DNA from: Pigoraptor chileana
Lineage: Eukaryota > Opisthokonta > Filasterea
Assembly: GCA_943704495.1 (NCBI GenBank)
Contig: CALSCR010001943.1
Coordinates: 1 to 34,312 of the forward strand
Length of the DNA stretch: 34,312 nucleotides
Reading direction: 5' to 3'
Shown here: piece after piece, positions 1-9,970 of the stretch
How positions within the stretch are numbered: the first letter of the stretch is position 1
How the letters are laid out: every line of letters starts with the position of its first letter
Position numbers and translations under genes: made by a program
The notes under the pieces: model-generated
Databases searched by the model: none
The model's input: the letters and a program-made list of their open reading frames with translations, nothing else
Told to the model about the DNA's origin: nothing

Positions 1-75
<75 letters not shown>
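1..75. repeat. (GT)n microsatellite at window edge
   Basis: About 37 perfect GT dinucleotides open the window and stop at a GCGTATTCC junction. Its translation is only a Cys-Val shadow. Similar GT or CA tracts recur throughout the introns and spacers, so this is part of the general repeat background. Confidence 0.95.
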
Positions 76-78
<3 letters not shown>

Positions 79-134
79 ATTCCACCATTCCAACCTTTGT
101 TGCCTGATAATACACATCTCGCGCTCGCTCGGCA

Positions 135-799
135 ATGGCTCCGTCAGCATCTAATCCGCAGTATTCGCGGAACAACAGTCGCGTGTCATCGTCAAGCGGC
201 ACATTTATTGGAGTTTGGTGACTGTCGGTGGCCGGGTCCATCCTGAATTTTTCTCGCGGTTCTTCGGGGATGTCTGTCTTGCGACGCCTTTACCTTTCTC
301 TTTGCAGTAAGCTAGCAACGACATGCAGTCTTTCTAATATGCACATCAGGCGAGTGAGAAAAGGAATCCCTGAGTAAAGTGACTCCCGTGTGTCATCTGC
401 CAACGCTGCTCAGTGGTCAGCCAATCAGCTGACTCGCTTGTTTGTCACGTGCCGCCCGCTTTTTGTCCGTACGAAAAGTCGCTGACAGCCTTCTCCATTC
501 GGTAGCGGTTGAAGCACACAGCAGTATGCGCTCACTAAGATAGGTATTAACAGTGTGTTATCGCACTCTTTCTTCTTCGCCAACCGCATCAATCGTCGCG
601 AAAGCGAATGCCTGGTTTCTGCCCCAAAGGCAATTCCGTTCACTACTGCGTCCTCTTTGTCGCGTTGACCGCGCGACGACAGACGACAGACAAACAGTCA
701 GCAACTCACCAAGGTCCCCTGTCAGACACGCACTATCCTCACAAACTGCAACAGATAGAAGACCCAAGTTTGATCATCCATATGTTGTGGAACAAATGA
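135..799 (+). CDS. possible small unidentified gene (weak)
   Basis: I do not recognise this product. An ATG at 135 opens a Ser/Asn-rich stretch (MAPSASNPQYSRNN...) that runs into a possible GT donor after 217. A segment at 308-353 follows a TTTGCAG acceptor and ends at CGA|GTGAGA. A third open segment, 554-799, follows TTAACAG and ends in TGA. The phases agree (83+46+246 nt = 125 codons), giving a 124-aa protein with one short hydrophobic stretch near CVIALFLL. There is no homology I can name, and chance phase agreement over three segments is easy. The first segment could instead be an internal exon of a gene entering from the left. It would be convergent with MNAT1. Confidence 0.2.
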
Positions 800-897
800 A
801 ACAATCGTCTCAAGTCAGTGAGCGGAGCCTAACATGAAGACAAGTAAGTCGAATGAATGTATGTACAGGCCCCAAATAAGAATATTCCGACATTAGT

Positions 898-3001
898 TCA
901 CTCCAAAAACAAGCAGGAATATGCATCCTCAAGAGCACGCAAACAAATATATGCGGGAACAAAGCCGCCGGCCAGAGTGCGGGTGTCGACCAGGTCGTGC
1001 ATTTCTCGAGTGTATCTGCAGTAAAACAACAGGAGATAAGAAAAGCATCGAAATTAACATTTATGCCGCCATTCATTCGAGAGCTTTGTGTGTGTGTTTT
1101 CATGTGCGTGTGTGCGTGTGTGCACAGTGTATGTGTGTGTCACATGCGTTGATAATGGCCAATGCATTGGCGATTACACAGAATTGCGCACTAAATATCA
1201 GCGGATTACCGACCCTTTCAAAATGAGTTCATCAATCGATGGCACTGCCGGCCCGTGCGTCTCTTCCGTTGTGGGCCGGTGTTGGTATGCAAGTCCAGAC
1301 ACATCCACAGCATGCTGCACGCGGCCGTGTGGTTGCAGATGCGGAGATGCATGGAGGCATTCGATGTGTGGAGAAGCGGAGATGCATGGAGGCATATGTC
1401 AGTATCTTTAGGCAAGATGTGCCCATGTGTACTCCACAGCTTAAAGAGAAGTGTAGTGCCTTCTGTGCCAACGGACCCCAACCACGAGAAAGAAAGAGTG
1501 TGAAAAGGCAAAACCTCGACTTGGTTTGTGCATCCCTGTGACTCTATTTCAACTCAATTAGAGCACGAGACACACAATATAAAAGCCTGCCAATGCCGCC
1601 ATCGCCTCCACAAGCATCCATACCAACGTGACCAACATTCAATAACATATCAACATCAACAGAGCATTCCTCAAAAGGCACATTAAGTGGACAAAGAGAG
1701 GCGTCGAAGAAAGAATAAATAAACGCTCTCTCTCTCTTTCTCTCCCATGCGGCAACTCCAAGGCCCACGTGCCTTCACGTGATGATAAAAAAAAGACGGC
1801 ACACACCTCTTGCGCTTTTCGCTGCGCCTGCAGCTCCTTCAGCCGGATCCGCAGCTTGTCCAGACGAATGTTTGTTGCGTACACATCCACTTTGTACGTC
1901 AGATTGTATACTGCCCACCGCCAGCAGCAGCAGCACCGCAACATTCATTCCACACATTCACCGCAGACAACAAGTTCACCAAGAATCAGTTGAAAGCGGG
2001 CAGGATTTGTGTCGTCCCGCAGTGAGAGAAGGGCAAAGAATAATGTAATGAACAAACCAAGCATGCGTGCATTGCCACTTCCCAACTCATTGATCTACGG
2101 TAAACATTGCTCGTGTCATCACGATCCGTGCGTGCAGCCTCCCACTCCCTCACCTATGTCCTCCATATCTTCCAAGTAGTCATTGAAATCGCGTAGTGAT
2201 GGAAAGTCGTTTTCGGATTTTGGCAGTCTGCGCGCGCAACAGACGACATGACTGTTGGAAAGTACAGCACCAAACCACAATTCTCACACCCATCCTTCAC
2301 AACAACAACAACAACAGCATTCGTTATCAAGCACAAAAGTGCACAATAGCACAACAAATAAAATAAGATCCCTTACTTACCCTTTTGATACTCGCTTGCG
2401 CACATTCACCTCGCGTTCAATGTCGAGGTCGTCAAATGTCTGGACAGTGAACATGTCCCGACGTAATCGCTCGCCGCAGTTTGGGTAGGGGCATACGGCC
2501 GTACTCCGAATGTCATTGAACATCCGGTTGATGCACAAGGCATCGCATCTGAAAAGAGACGAACGGCCATGCCAACAGATGGGTAAACAACTCAGTGTGG
2601 GCATTTGAGTGCGCAACTGCACATTATCCTCGAAATGACACCTGAATGCATTCGATACTCAAAGCACACGCCTATTGACTCCAATAATATGAAGAAAGAA
2701 CAAGATTCTTCACAGCGAGTAAGTCGTTTACACATTAATTTGGAGAAACGATGCCACACTGCAGGACATGAACAAGTCCGAAGAGCATGGATCATTTCGT
2801 CAATAGGGCAACACCACGGAAAAAGAATACCCACAGTTTGTGTCCACATGTTATGCTGATGAGCAGCTTCACGTTTGGATTCAGGTACGTGTCTGACTTG
2901 CACAGTGGGCACACCGTGTCAATGCCAAATGCACCCGCCACAGCCAGCGCCGACTGCGTGGCCGGAACAGGTGGGCCTCGCAGCGCATTCCGTGTTCCCA
3001 T
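898..3001 (-). CDS. MNAT1: MNAT1/TFB3-like CDK-activating kinase assembly factor (TFIIH)
   Basis: MAT1 family: holds CDK7 and cyclin H together and tethers the kinase to the TFIIH core. Exons in mRNA order: 2835-3001, 2381-2548, 2154-2227, 1807-1910, 1214-1314, 898-1015 (732 nt, 243 aa). The N-terminal RING is clear, with CPLCKSDTYLNPNVKLL at residues 31-47, CGH at 52-54, and CPYPNCGERLRRDMF from residue 75. Next come the family stretches DFPSLRDFNDYLED and VYNLTYKVDV. The C-terminus has THGPAVPS and the hallmark LAGGFVPAYICLRALEDAYS. Human MAT1 is 309 aa. The central coiled-coil portion is not visible between 1807 and 1315, so an internal exon may be missing from the model although the flanking phases join. 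RING ligands five and six are spaced C-x3-C rather than the usual C-x2-C. Intron 1 is 286 bp. The start chosen is the only ATG in the first exon before the RING. Confidence 0.88.
1341..1395. repeat. 20-bp direct repeat in MNAT1 intron 4
   Basis: GCGGAGATGCATGGAGGCAT occurs at 1341-1360 and again at 1376-1395, with a 15-bp spacer. It lies in the roughly 490-bp intron between the coiled-coil exon and the THGPAVPS exon of MNAT1, directly beside a copy of the dispersed 50-bp element. Confidence 0.85.
1397..1438 (-). repeat. dispersed ~50-bp element, copy 1 (degenerate)
   Basis: Read on the minus strand it begins TGTGGAGTACACATGGGCAC and continues with GCCTAAAGATACTGAC, matching the window consensus (TGTGGAGTCCATGGGCACA, then GCCTAAGACACTGAC) with small insertions. 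It lies in MNAT1 intron 4, in the sense orientation, about 80 nt before the acceptor. Confidence 0.6.
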
Positions 3002-3501
3002 GGGTTACTCGTCAGGGGTGGATATGCTGTCAAGGGGTAGATATGCTGTCAGCGTGGTGCATGCAAGAAAGCAATCGCATGAACAGCCCGAACGGGGGAT
3101 CTTATTCGTACAGATCGTGAGATGGGTTGCCGTTCATGCCAACGATAGGTCACGTGATTGCTTCAGGGCCGAAATTGCGACACTAGTAATTTCGTAATGA
3201 TGACGGCGGTCCGGCATCGCCACACCGGCAATCGCCGGGCAGATCGCATAATAGTCCATTGCCACACATCAGATCACATAATATTAGCCAGCTGCGATAA
3301 AGCACATATCACCCCTCTCATATTTCACAACACTCGCAAGGGGCCGTGGCAATGGGATCGGTGTCTTGTCTGCAATTGCAAAACTGACTTCACTACCGCC
3401 GTGTGTCGCCTTGTAGCCCGCGGGGCATTAATCTGATGCCCATGACACCTGACACACCCACAATACTTTTCACGCTTTAATAGTCAACTTTAATAGTCGT
3501 A
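3002..3501. promoter_or_regulatory. MNAT1 5' flank / DMAC2L 3' flank with E-box palindrome
   Basis: This 500-bp spacer between two minus-strand genes holds no convincing coding region. It contains GTCACGTGAT at 3149-3158, about 150 bp upstream of the MNAT1 start. The same decamer occurs in the DMAC2L/STT3 promoter. The promoter role is inferred from position only. Confidence 0.35.
3014..3051. repeat. 19-bp tandem duplication upstream of MNAT1
   Basis: Two units of AGGGGTGGATATGCTGTCA (second unit with one G to A change) lie side by side, starting 13 bp before the MNAT1 start codon and so in its 5' flank or 5' UTR. Confidence 0.9.
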
Positions 3502-4702
3502 TCACGCAAAGACCTCGCATCCTGGGATCGCCTTCACAATCGCGCCGACAAACGCCTCCTTGTTCGCAATCTTGTCGCACTGGGGAATCTTGAGCTGTTT
3601 CAGGTTCCGCAGTGGGAGAATGTATTCCAGCGCCTTATCCGTGATGCGGGTTGCTGTTAAATCCAACTCCTCGAGCGTTGTGAGACCAGACACTGGCAGA
3701 AGTCCCTCATCCATGACATACCTGACGATGGCGAGTTGCATAAAACGAATATACTTCAAAAAGTGCCATGTGGCATCCGAGTTCGCATGAGCAAACCATG
3801 CACGGTATGTTTGAAACATTGATGCCTGGAATTGTAAGCGACCCAGGTACTGCATCGCGCGTCGTGATGCAAGCAACATCTCATGCATTTCCTGCAACTG
3901 CTAATATACAGCCAAGACGACAGTAGCGCCTCACCTGCAGTTCGACAGCCGCAGAAAGCGGATGCTCTCCAAACCCCGGAAGTATTCCATACCCCGAGGA
4001 GTGACCGTTGCATCGTCGAATTCTATGGCCTCGATAGCGATGTTCCCAGAAGGCAACTGAGGTGTGCTGGTGATGAAATCCTTGGCGCCCACAACACGGA
4101 CCCGCCCTTCCATCCGAAACACAAACTCCGCACATGCGCTGTGCATTACAGTAACAAGAATGTCCGCAAGACTCATAATTATTAGACGAGTACACGAAAA
4201 ACTCTAGACAAGACTTTATCGGCAACTGGAAACAAGCAAGGATCAAGCCATACCGCTCTGCCCCAACGGCTCGGATTCTTGAGTGGTCGACGGCGTTGAA
4301 AATATTTTCAACCCACATGAAGATGGATCTGTTCGCGATCGGCGCCTGCAGGGCAGGCCACATGTACCCCTGTATACCGCGTAGTGCAGGTGTCTGTTTA
4401 TGCAGGAATAGCACAAAAGCGGCGCAATTAAAATACAAAACTCAGGGTCGAAGCTCACGGGAAGTCCAAATCGTAATGAGGCCTCGATAACGAAGCCAAC
4501 TACGCACCCTGGGCAAAGTCGCCAACCAGCTTCTCTGGCCACCAAACTTCCCTCGTGGTGCGCATAATAGCGACCGTTTGGCTCGAAGGGGATGCGGAAT
4601 GCCCAGTTCTGCCGCGATGGCCGTGGTGCGCGCCGTGGCCGGCACGTGAGAGGTGATCAAACGCCGCGACGCATCCCGCGCAAAGGGCGAAAGAAGCGCC
4701 AT
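3502..4702 (-). CDS. DMAC2L: DMAC2L (ATP synthase factor B / ATP5S)-like mitochondrial LRR protein
   Basis: Four exons in mRNA order: 4508-4702, 4254-4345, 3935-4171, 3502-3721 (744 nt, 247 aa), all phases consistent. The N-terminus (MALLSPFARDASRRL) is basic, hydroxylated and acid-free in its first residues apart from one Asp, fitting a mitochondrial presequence. The core segment FNAVDHSRIRAVGAER (about residues 76-91) matches the family stretch FNKVDYDRIRDVGPDR as I remember it from human ATP5S. Short leucine-rich repeats follow: RGMEYFRGLESIRFLRLSNC, then LEELDLTATRITDKALEYI, ending in the typical PGCEVFA tail. Human DMAC2L is about 215 aa. The family is described as a peripheral ATP synthase factor; the paralog DMAC2 acts in complex I assembly, so that is the main alternative. 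An in-frame ATG exists upstream at 4795. I prefer 4702 because it gives the better targeting sequence. Confidence 0.85.
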
Positions 4703-5215
4703 TGATGCGAAATATAAAAGAAACTTATGTAAACTGCGAAACGAATTTTCAGAACTGCGAAGGGTTGAATTGCGTATTTCTGTTTCGTGCTCCACCTTTC
4801 ATGGAGAAAATACGTTGCATAAATCCCAGCAGAATGTCTGATGTGCCGTTGGTGTGAGATGAGTGACGTCAGCAAAACAAATCTAAGTCACGTGATGTTA
4901 ATGTGCGTCATCTCTTATAATGACGTTGATTCTACTTATAGATTTGAAAGGGGCAAATAAGTAGATAATAATGGCCGTGCCACGCTTCTCCTTGTCTGCA
5001 ACAACAGCTGACTCGGGCATCTGCAAGTAAATCACCAAACATTATTGCGGTATATTGTTTGTGGGGGCAGTGCTTGAAAACTGCCAGGTAGTAAAGAGAA
5101 AGGCCTTTTTTTTCGTGTGTTTGAATAAGGGCGTTCAAGGAAGTAGTGAAGGGTGCAAACGTTTGATCGTTTTGATCCTCTTTGCTGTATTGTTTCGTGA
5201 GGCGAAGACGGCGAA
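4703..5215. promoter_or_regulatory. head-to-head promoter between DMAC2L and STT3
   Basis: The 513 bp between two divergent start codons contain a perfect CRE palindrome TGACGTCA (4864-4871). It also has the E-box palindrome TCACGTGA (4888-4895, inside GTCACGTGAT) and a half-CRE in TAATGACGTTG near 4919-4929. No ORF here looks coding. Shared regulation of the two genes is inferred from the short distance. Confidence 0.55.
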
Positions 5216-8200
5216 ATGGCGGCCGTCGGCGCACTCAACGGCGACCCCGAAGTTACGAAGCGCAGCCAGGTTGTGCTGACACTTTTGAAGTATGGCATCC
5301 TCCTTCTGATTGCAATCGTTGCGTTTGCATCGCGTCTCTTTGCGGTCATCCGCTTTGAGAGCATTATCCACGAGTTTGATCCCTGGTGAGTGATGTCACA
5401 CAATAGTCGTCGACTCACTATTAGTGTAGATCATTTTCTGTTGTCTCCATATTTTCATTTTTATCATCTTTTTGTGTTTGTTGTGCTTTTTTTAATTGAT
5501 GCATATCGCTTTTGCCGAATTACCCGTACCCAGGTTCAATTATCGGTCGACCCACCACATGGTCACCCATGGCTTCTACGAGTTCATCAACTGGTTTGAT
5601 GAGCGATCGTGGTATCCCTTGGGTCGTATTGTTGGCGGAACGGTGTATCCTGGTCTGATGTTCACGTCGGGGACTATCCACTGGGTGCTGCACGCCCTCC
5701 ACATTCCAATCCACATCCGCGACATTTGCGTGTTCCTTGCTCCCATCTTCAGCGGTCTCACGGCAATTGCGACTTTCCTTCTCACGTCTGAACTGAGCTC
5801 GACGGGTGCCGGTCTGCTTGCTGCGGCGTTCATTGGCATTGGTGGGTCAATGACTGTTGATTTCGTTGTCGGCGATTGTCGTGTTGTGCAACTACGCTTT
5901 GTTTGTGTGTGTGTTTGTATGCGTTTTCAGTCCGTGATTGCCACTTCTTTCGTGAAACGCATTACGTACAGTAGTCTTGCGTTGTCTTTGTGTGCGGCGT
6001 TGGACTCCACATTTACTGCGATGTCACAGTGCTCATGCGTTCTATGGCTTCCCATCCACTCTCATCCACTCTCAAAACAGTGCCTGGATACATTTCCCGC
6101 TCCGTCGCCGGATCGTACGACAACGAGGGCATTGCCATCTTTGCACTCATGCTGACATACTACCTCTGGATCGTTGCATTGAAGCGCGGCTCGATGTTCT
6201 TTGGTGCGCTTACTGCCCTCGCCTACTTTTACATGGTCGCCGCGTGGGGAGGATATGTCTTCATCATCAACCTTATTCCCCTCCACGCGTTTGTCCTGCT
6301 CTTGATGGGTCGCTACTCGGCACGCCTCTACCTTTCGTACTCGACATTCTACGTCCTCGGAACTATAATGTCGATGCAGGTCGCCTTTGTCGGATTTCAG
6401 CCCGTTCGCACCAGCGAGCACATGGCCGCAATGGGTGGGCGTGGTCATGATGTATCGCAGGAAAATGGGCAGGGATACGCACATTTATTCGTAATCGCAT
6501 TATGTTTTCGTCTTTGTGCTGATGGAAACGAACTTCCATGACCGAAAACTGAAAAATTCTTTCTCTTCACACGCACACAGGCGTTTTTGCTCTTCTCCAG
6601 GCGTACTCTTTTGTCGAATATCTCCGCGCGCACATTGAGCGCCGGTCCTTCGAGGCCATTTTCAAGCTTACCGTCATTACTGCGGCGGGCATTGTCTTCC
6701 TTGCTGTTGTTGGACTTACATATGCGGGCGTCATTGCGCCGTGGACTGGGCGCTACTACTCGCTGTGGGACACTGGTTACGCAAAGATCCACATTCCGAT
6801 CATTGCGTCTGTGTCGGAGCACCAGCCGACGGCGTGGTCCTCGTTCATGTTCGACCTGCACTTTCTTGTGGTCGCTTTCCCCGCGGGATTGTGGCTGTGC
6901 ACGCAAAACATGAACGACGAGCGCGCGTTTATTGTCCTCTACGCAGCCACGGCGACGTACTTTGCGGGCGTGATGGTGCGTCTCATGCTCACGCTGACTC
7001 CGTGCGTCTGCATCCTCAGCGCCATTGCCGTATCCAGCATTCTCGATACGTACCTTCGCCAGGAGCCCAAGGCGGATGGCGTTGCTGTGGATGAGGCTGG
7101 CTCGTCTGCGTCTGGGGCTGTGGAGACCAAGGAGCGTGCACGCAGTGCCCGCCAACGCAAGTTGCGGGAGGATGCACGGCCCTGGATCCCCGCCGATGCG
7201 CGCATTGCAGTGTCTGCGCTGATGATTGTCCTGCTCACCCAGTTTGTCGTCCACTCGACGTGGGTGACTAGCAATGCCTATTCCTCGCCGTCAGTTGTGC
7301 TGGCGTCATACAATCCCGACGGATCAAAGGCTATTCTCGACGACTTCCGCGAGGCATACTACTGGCTGCGCACCAACACGCCTGACGACGCGCGCATCAT
7401 GTCTTGGTGGGTGTGTTATGTATTGGTTGTGTGTTCTGAAATGGATTTGTTTGTTTTTCTCCCCTTTCCATGTTGTGTATTTTTGGTGGCGCAAATTGTA
7501 AGACGCTGTGTGAGTGGGGTATTGATCGTGAGTGCTGCTACATTGCGAGCTAACCAAAACTCTTCTTTGAATTTACTAATGCTGTCTATTGTGTTTGTGT
7601 GTGTGTGCAGGTGGGACTATGGCTACCAGATTGCTGGAATGGCCAACCGCACCGTTCTTGTCGACAACAACACGTGGAACAACTCGCACATTGCGATGGT
7701 CGGCAAGGTATGTGGCCTGTGTGGCCTGTAACTATGGCACTGCTGCGGATTCGCGAGGACTCTCTGTATTGTATTATGTGCATTTGCTGTATCGCTCATG
7801 ACGCACTCATGACGCCGGAAATTCAATCAGAAAAAAAAACCCTGTCACTGACATTTGATTCCATGTACATCCGTACACGCACAACACGCACGCGCAGGCC
7901 ATGAGCAGCAACGAGTCTGCCGCCTACACGATCATGCGGGGACTTGACGTCGATTATGTTCTTGTGATCTTTGGAGGATACATTGGGTACTCTGGTGACG
8001 ACATTAACAAGTTCCTTTGGATGGTCCGAATTGCGGCGGGAGAGCACCCGAAGGATATTCGAGAGGCCGAGGTGCGTAATTTGTGTTGTTTTTTGTCAAC
8101 ATCCCGTGCGTGTTGTGAGCATTCTGCGGGTTTTGCCATGCCATGTCACTTGCTGTGCATGTTGTGGTATTCCCCCACAACACAGAACAGGCATGTCATG

Positions 8201-8900
8201 TTTGTGTATGTGTGTGTGTGTGTGTCTATGTGCCGTCAACTTAAACCAACACATGCCACTCTCAACAACCACCCCCTCTTGTCGCACAGTACTACTCGTC
8301 GGACGGTCAGTTCCGCGTCGATTCCGGCGCCCCTAAGACCTTTGTCAACAGCCTCATGTACCGTCTCTGCTACTATCGATTCGGAGACATCCAGCTGTCG
8401 CACAGGGATCCCCCGGGATTCGATCGCACGCGCAACGTCGAGATTGCGGACAAGAACATTCGGCTAACGCACTTGGACGAAGCGTTCACATCGGAGCACT
8501 GGCTCGTCAGGATTTACAAGGTGCATTTTCCGTTTGATGGTGCCGTTTTTATGTTTATTGCGTGCAAACAATGCTCTCGCTTATTTGTTTGCTGACTGTG
8601 AATGTTAGCTTGTTTGCTGACGGTGAATGCTAGCTTGTTTGCTGACGGTGAATGCTAAACATGTTCCATCATCGTGCTATTTGGGGGGTCTGGCAGGTAA
8701 AGGATCTGCCCAACGAGGACAGCTTGGGCCACGATGCAAGGGTCACAGAGACAAAGGCAAAGCGCAAGGCCAAGCGTGGCAAGGGTAGTCGCGGCTACAT
8801 CCACAACAAGCTTGTGTTCAAGAGGGTTGGAAAGACTGCCGCGGGATCCGCGACTGCTACAGGGACCCCCCCGTCCACAAACACAGACTCCCAAGAATAA
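5216..8900 (+). CDS. STT3: STT3, catalytic subunit of oligosaccharyltransferase
   Basis: Transfers the lipid-linked glycan to Asn in N-X-S/T sequons in the ER lumen. Exons: 5216-5385, 5534-5841, 6081-6434, 6581-7406, 7611-7707, 7898-8071, 8290-8520, 8697-8900 (2364 nt, 787 aa); every junction is GT-AG and in phase. Hallmarks: EFDPWFNYR in the first luminal loop (catalytic acidic residue) at the exon 1/2 join; [19 protein letters not shown] (second acidic motif); the SVSEHQP loop motif; WWDYGYQI (sequon Ser/Thr recognition) rebuilt exactly across the exon 4/5 junction; then [16 protein letters not shown]. The N-terminal two thirds holds many hydrophobic segments, as in the 11-13 TM family. The C-terminus is basic ([14 protein letters not shown]). 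Length is between human STT3A (705) and STT3B (826), and I cannot assign it to either. Confidence 0.97.
8585..8659. repeat. 25-bp tandem repeat, three units, in STT3 intron 7
   Basis: Units TTGTTTGCTGACGGTGAATG + CTAGC are repeated three times with one or two changes each (8585-8609, 8610-8634, 8635-8659). The array ends about 37 nt before the exon 8 acceptor, and each unit contains CTGAC, a possible branch-point sequence. Confidence 0.9.
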
Positions 8901-9460
8901 GTTGTGAAATAACGGGAGTCTTATTGTTGGAGATGTCGGGTGCTTTGTTTGCGGTTGTCATGGGACATTCCCCCTGTCATTCATCAGTCAACATAAAGCC
9001 ACAACAACAACAGTCTTATGGATATTTCCCTGTGACATCATTTGTCTACACGTGCTTGTGTGCGCACACACACCACAGCAAAAAGGACGCAAATCCACTA
9101 CGCAGTATCCCATTGGCTGGCGTGTCACTGCCCTGCACGGTGATTGGCTGGCCACTGTGATGTCACACCACGCAACAGTTGGGGGGCTGGGGTGGGCTGT
9201 TTAATTTGCATTTCCCACTGAAATCCAGTCCAAAAGCCACGGTCTCTTAAATTAATGGACGCCTTTTATTGATTTGACAATGTTCATTGAAATCGAGAGT
9301 AATTTTGAAGCTTTTTCAAATAACAAAGTCTGCGCTTGTTTCGCGAGTGCATCGATGGTGCATTTTGCGAGCGGGGGCACGTCACACGGAAGGTCTCCGG
9401 GGGAAGCACATGCACACACACACACATACACACACACGCAACACATGACAGCACACGCAC

Positions 9461-9492
<32 letters not shown>

Positions 9493-9970
9493 GCGTACAC
9501 AGAACTCACACCGGACAGATCCGCAGCAGACGCACGCGAGGGACACACGCACACGAACTTTCGACGAACTCCAATGTTGGTTTCCCTTTCATGTCTATGT
9601 AAGGAAGTGATGATGACGGATTTCCTGAAACAAGGCTATTATCAGGCATGTACAGTATGACGTCTCGAATGTTCTCGTGTGTGTGTTCGTAATGCTGTAT
9701 AGTTGAAGAATCTTTCCCTTGTTTGTTTTGTCTTCTGTTGCTTCTTGTTGATCCTCCGTGTGCTGTGTCTGCCCGCAGATCTGGCAAGTTTGGACTCCGT
9801 TCTGATCCCAGGATTGCAGGTTGGTGCATAAATACGTGCCGTTTATGTCACAATTGGCTCCGTTGTCATTAACTCATATTCCTCCACCGTATTACTGTTC
9901 AGTGGACCATTGTGTGTGCTGCAGTCGACTTTGTCGTTTACAACTATAGTGATTCGGTAGAAAACCAAAG
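8901..9970. promoter_or_regulatory. STT3-GDH2 spacer with two CCAAT-type boxes
   Basis: There is no convincing coding region in this 1.07 kb. ATTGGCTGG (inverted CCAAT context) occurs at 9112-9120 and again at 9143-9151, 31 bp apart. A (CA)n tract lies at about 9408-9500. TGATGTCAC near 9158-9166 resembles a CRE half-site. The boxes lie over 800 bp before the GDH2 ATG, so either a non-coding 5' exon exists or they serve something else. Confidence 0.35.
9408..9500. repeat. (CA)n microsatellite
   Basis: An interrupted CA tract, with the longest pure run around 9471-9491, lies in the STT3-GDH2 spacer. Translations here are Thr-His or Cys-Val shadows. Confidence 0.93.

Noticed and set aside
2870-2925. 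Element-like words (GGATTCAGG, GTGTCTGACT, GTGGGCACA) in MNAT1 exon 1
   Set aside because: They encode conserved RING residues, the order and spacing do not follow the element, and the likeness is explained by chance and coding constraint.
6445-7254. 269-residue minus-strand ORF
   Set aside because: It is the antisense shadow of STT3 exon 4, very rich in Arg and His and without any family match; the plus strand carries invariant STT3 motifs.
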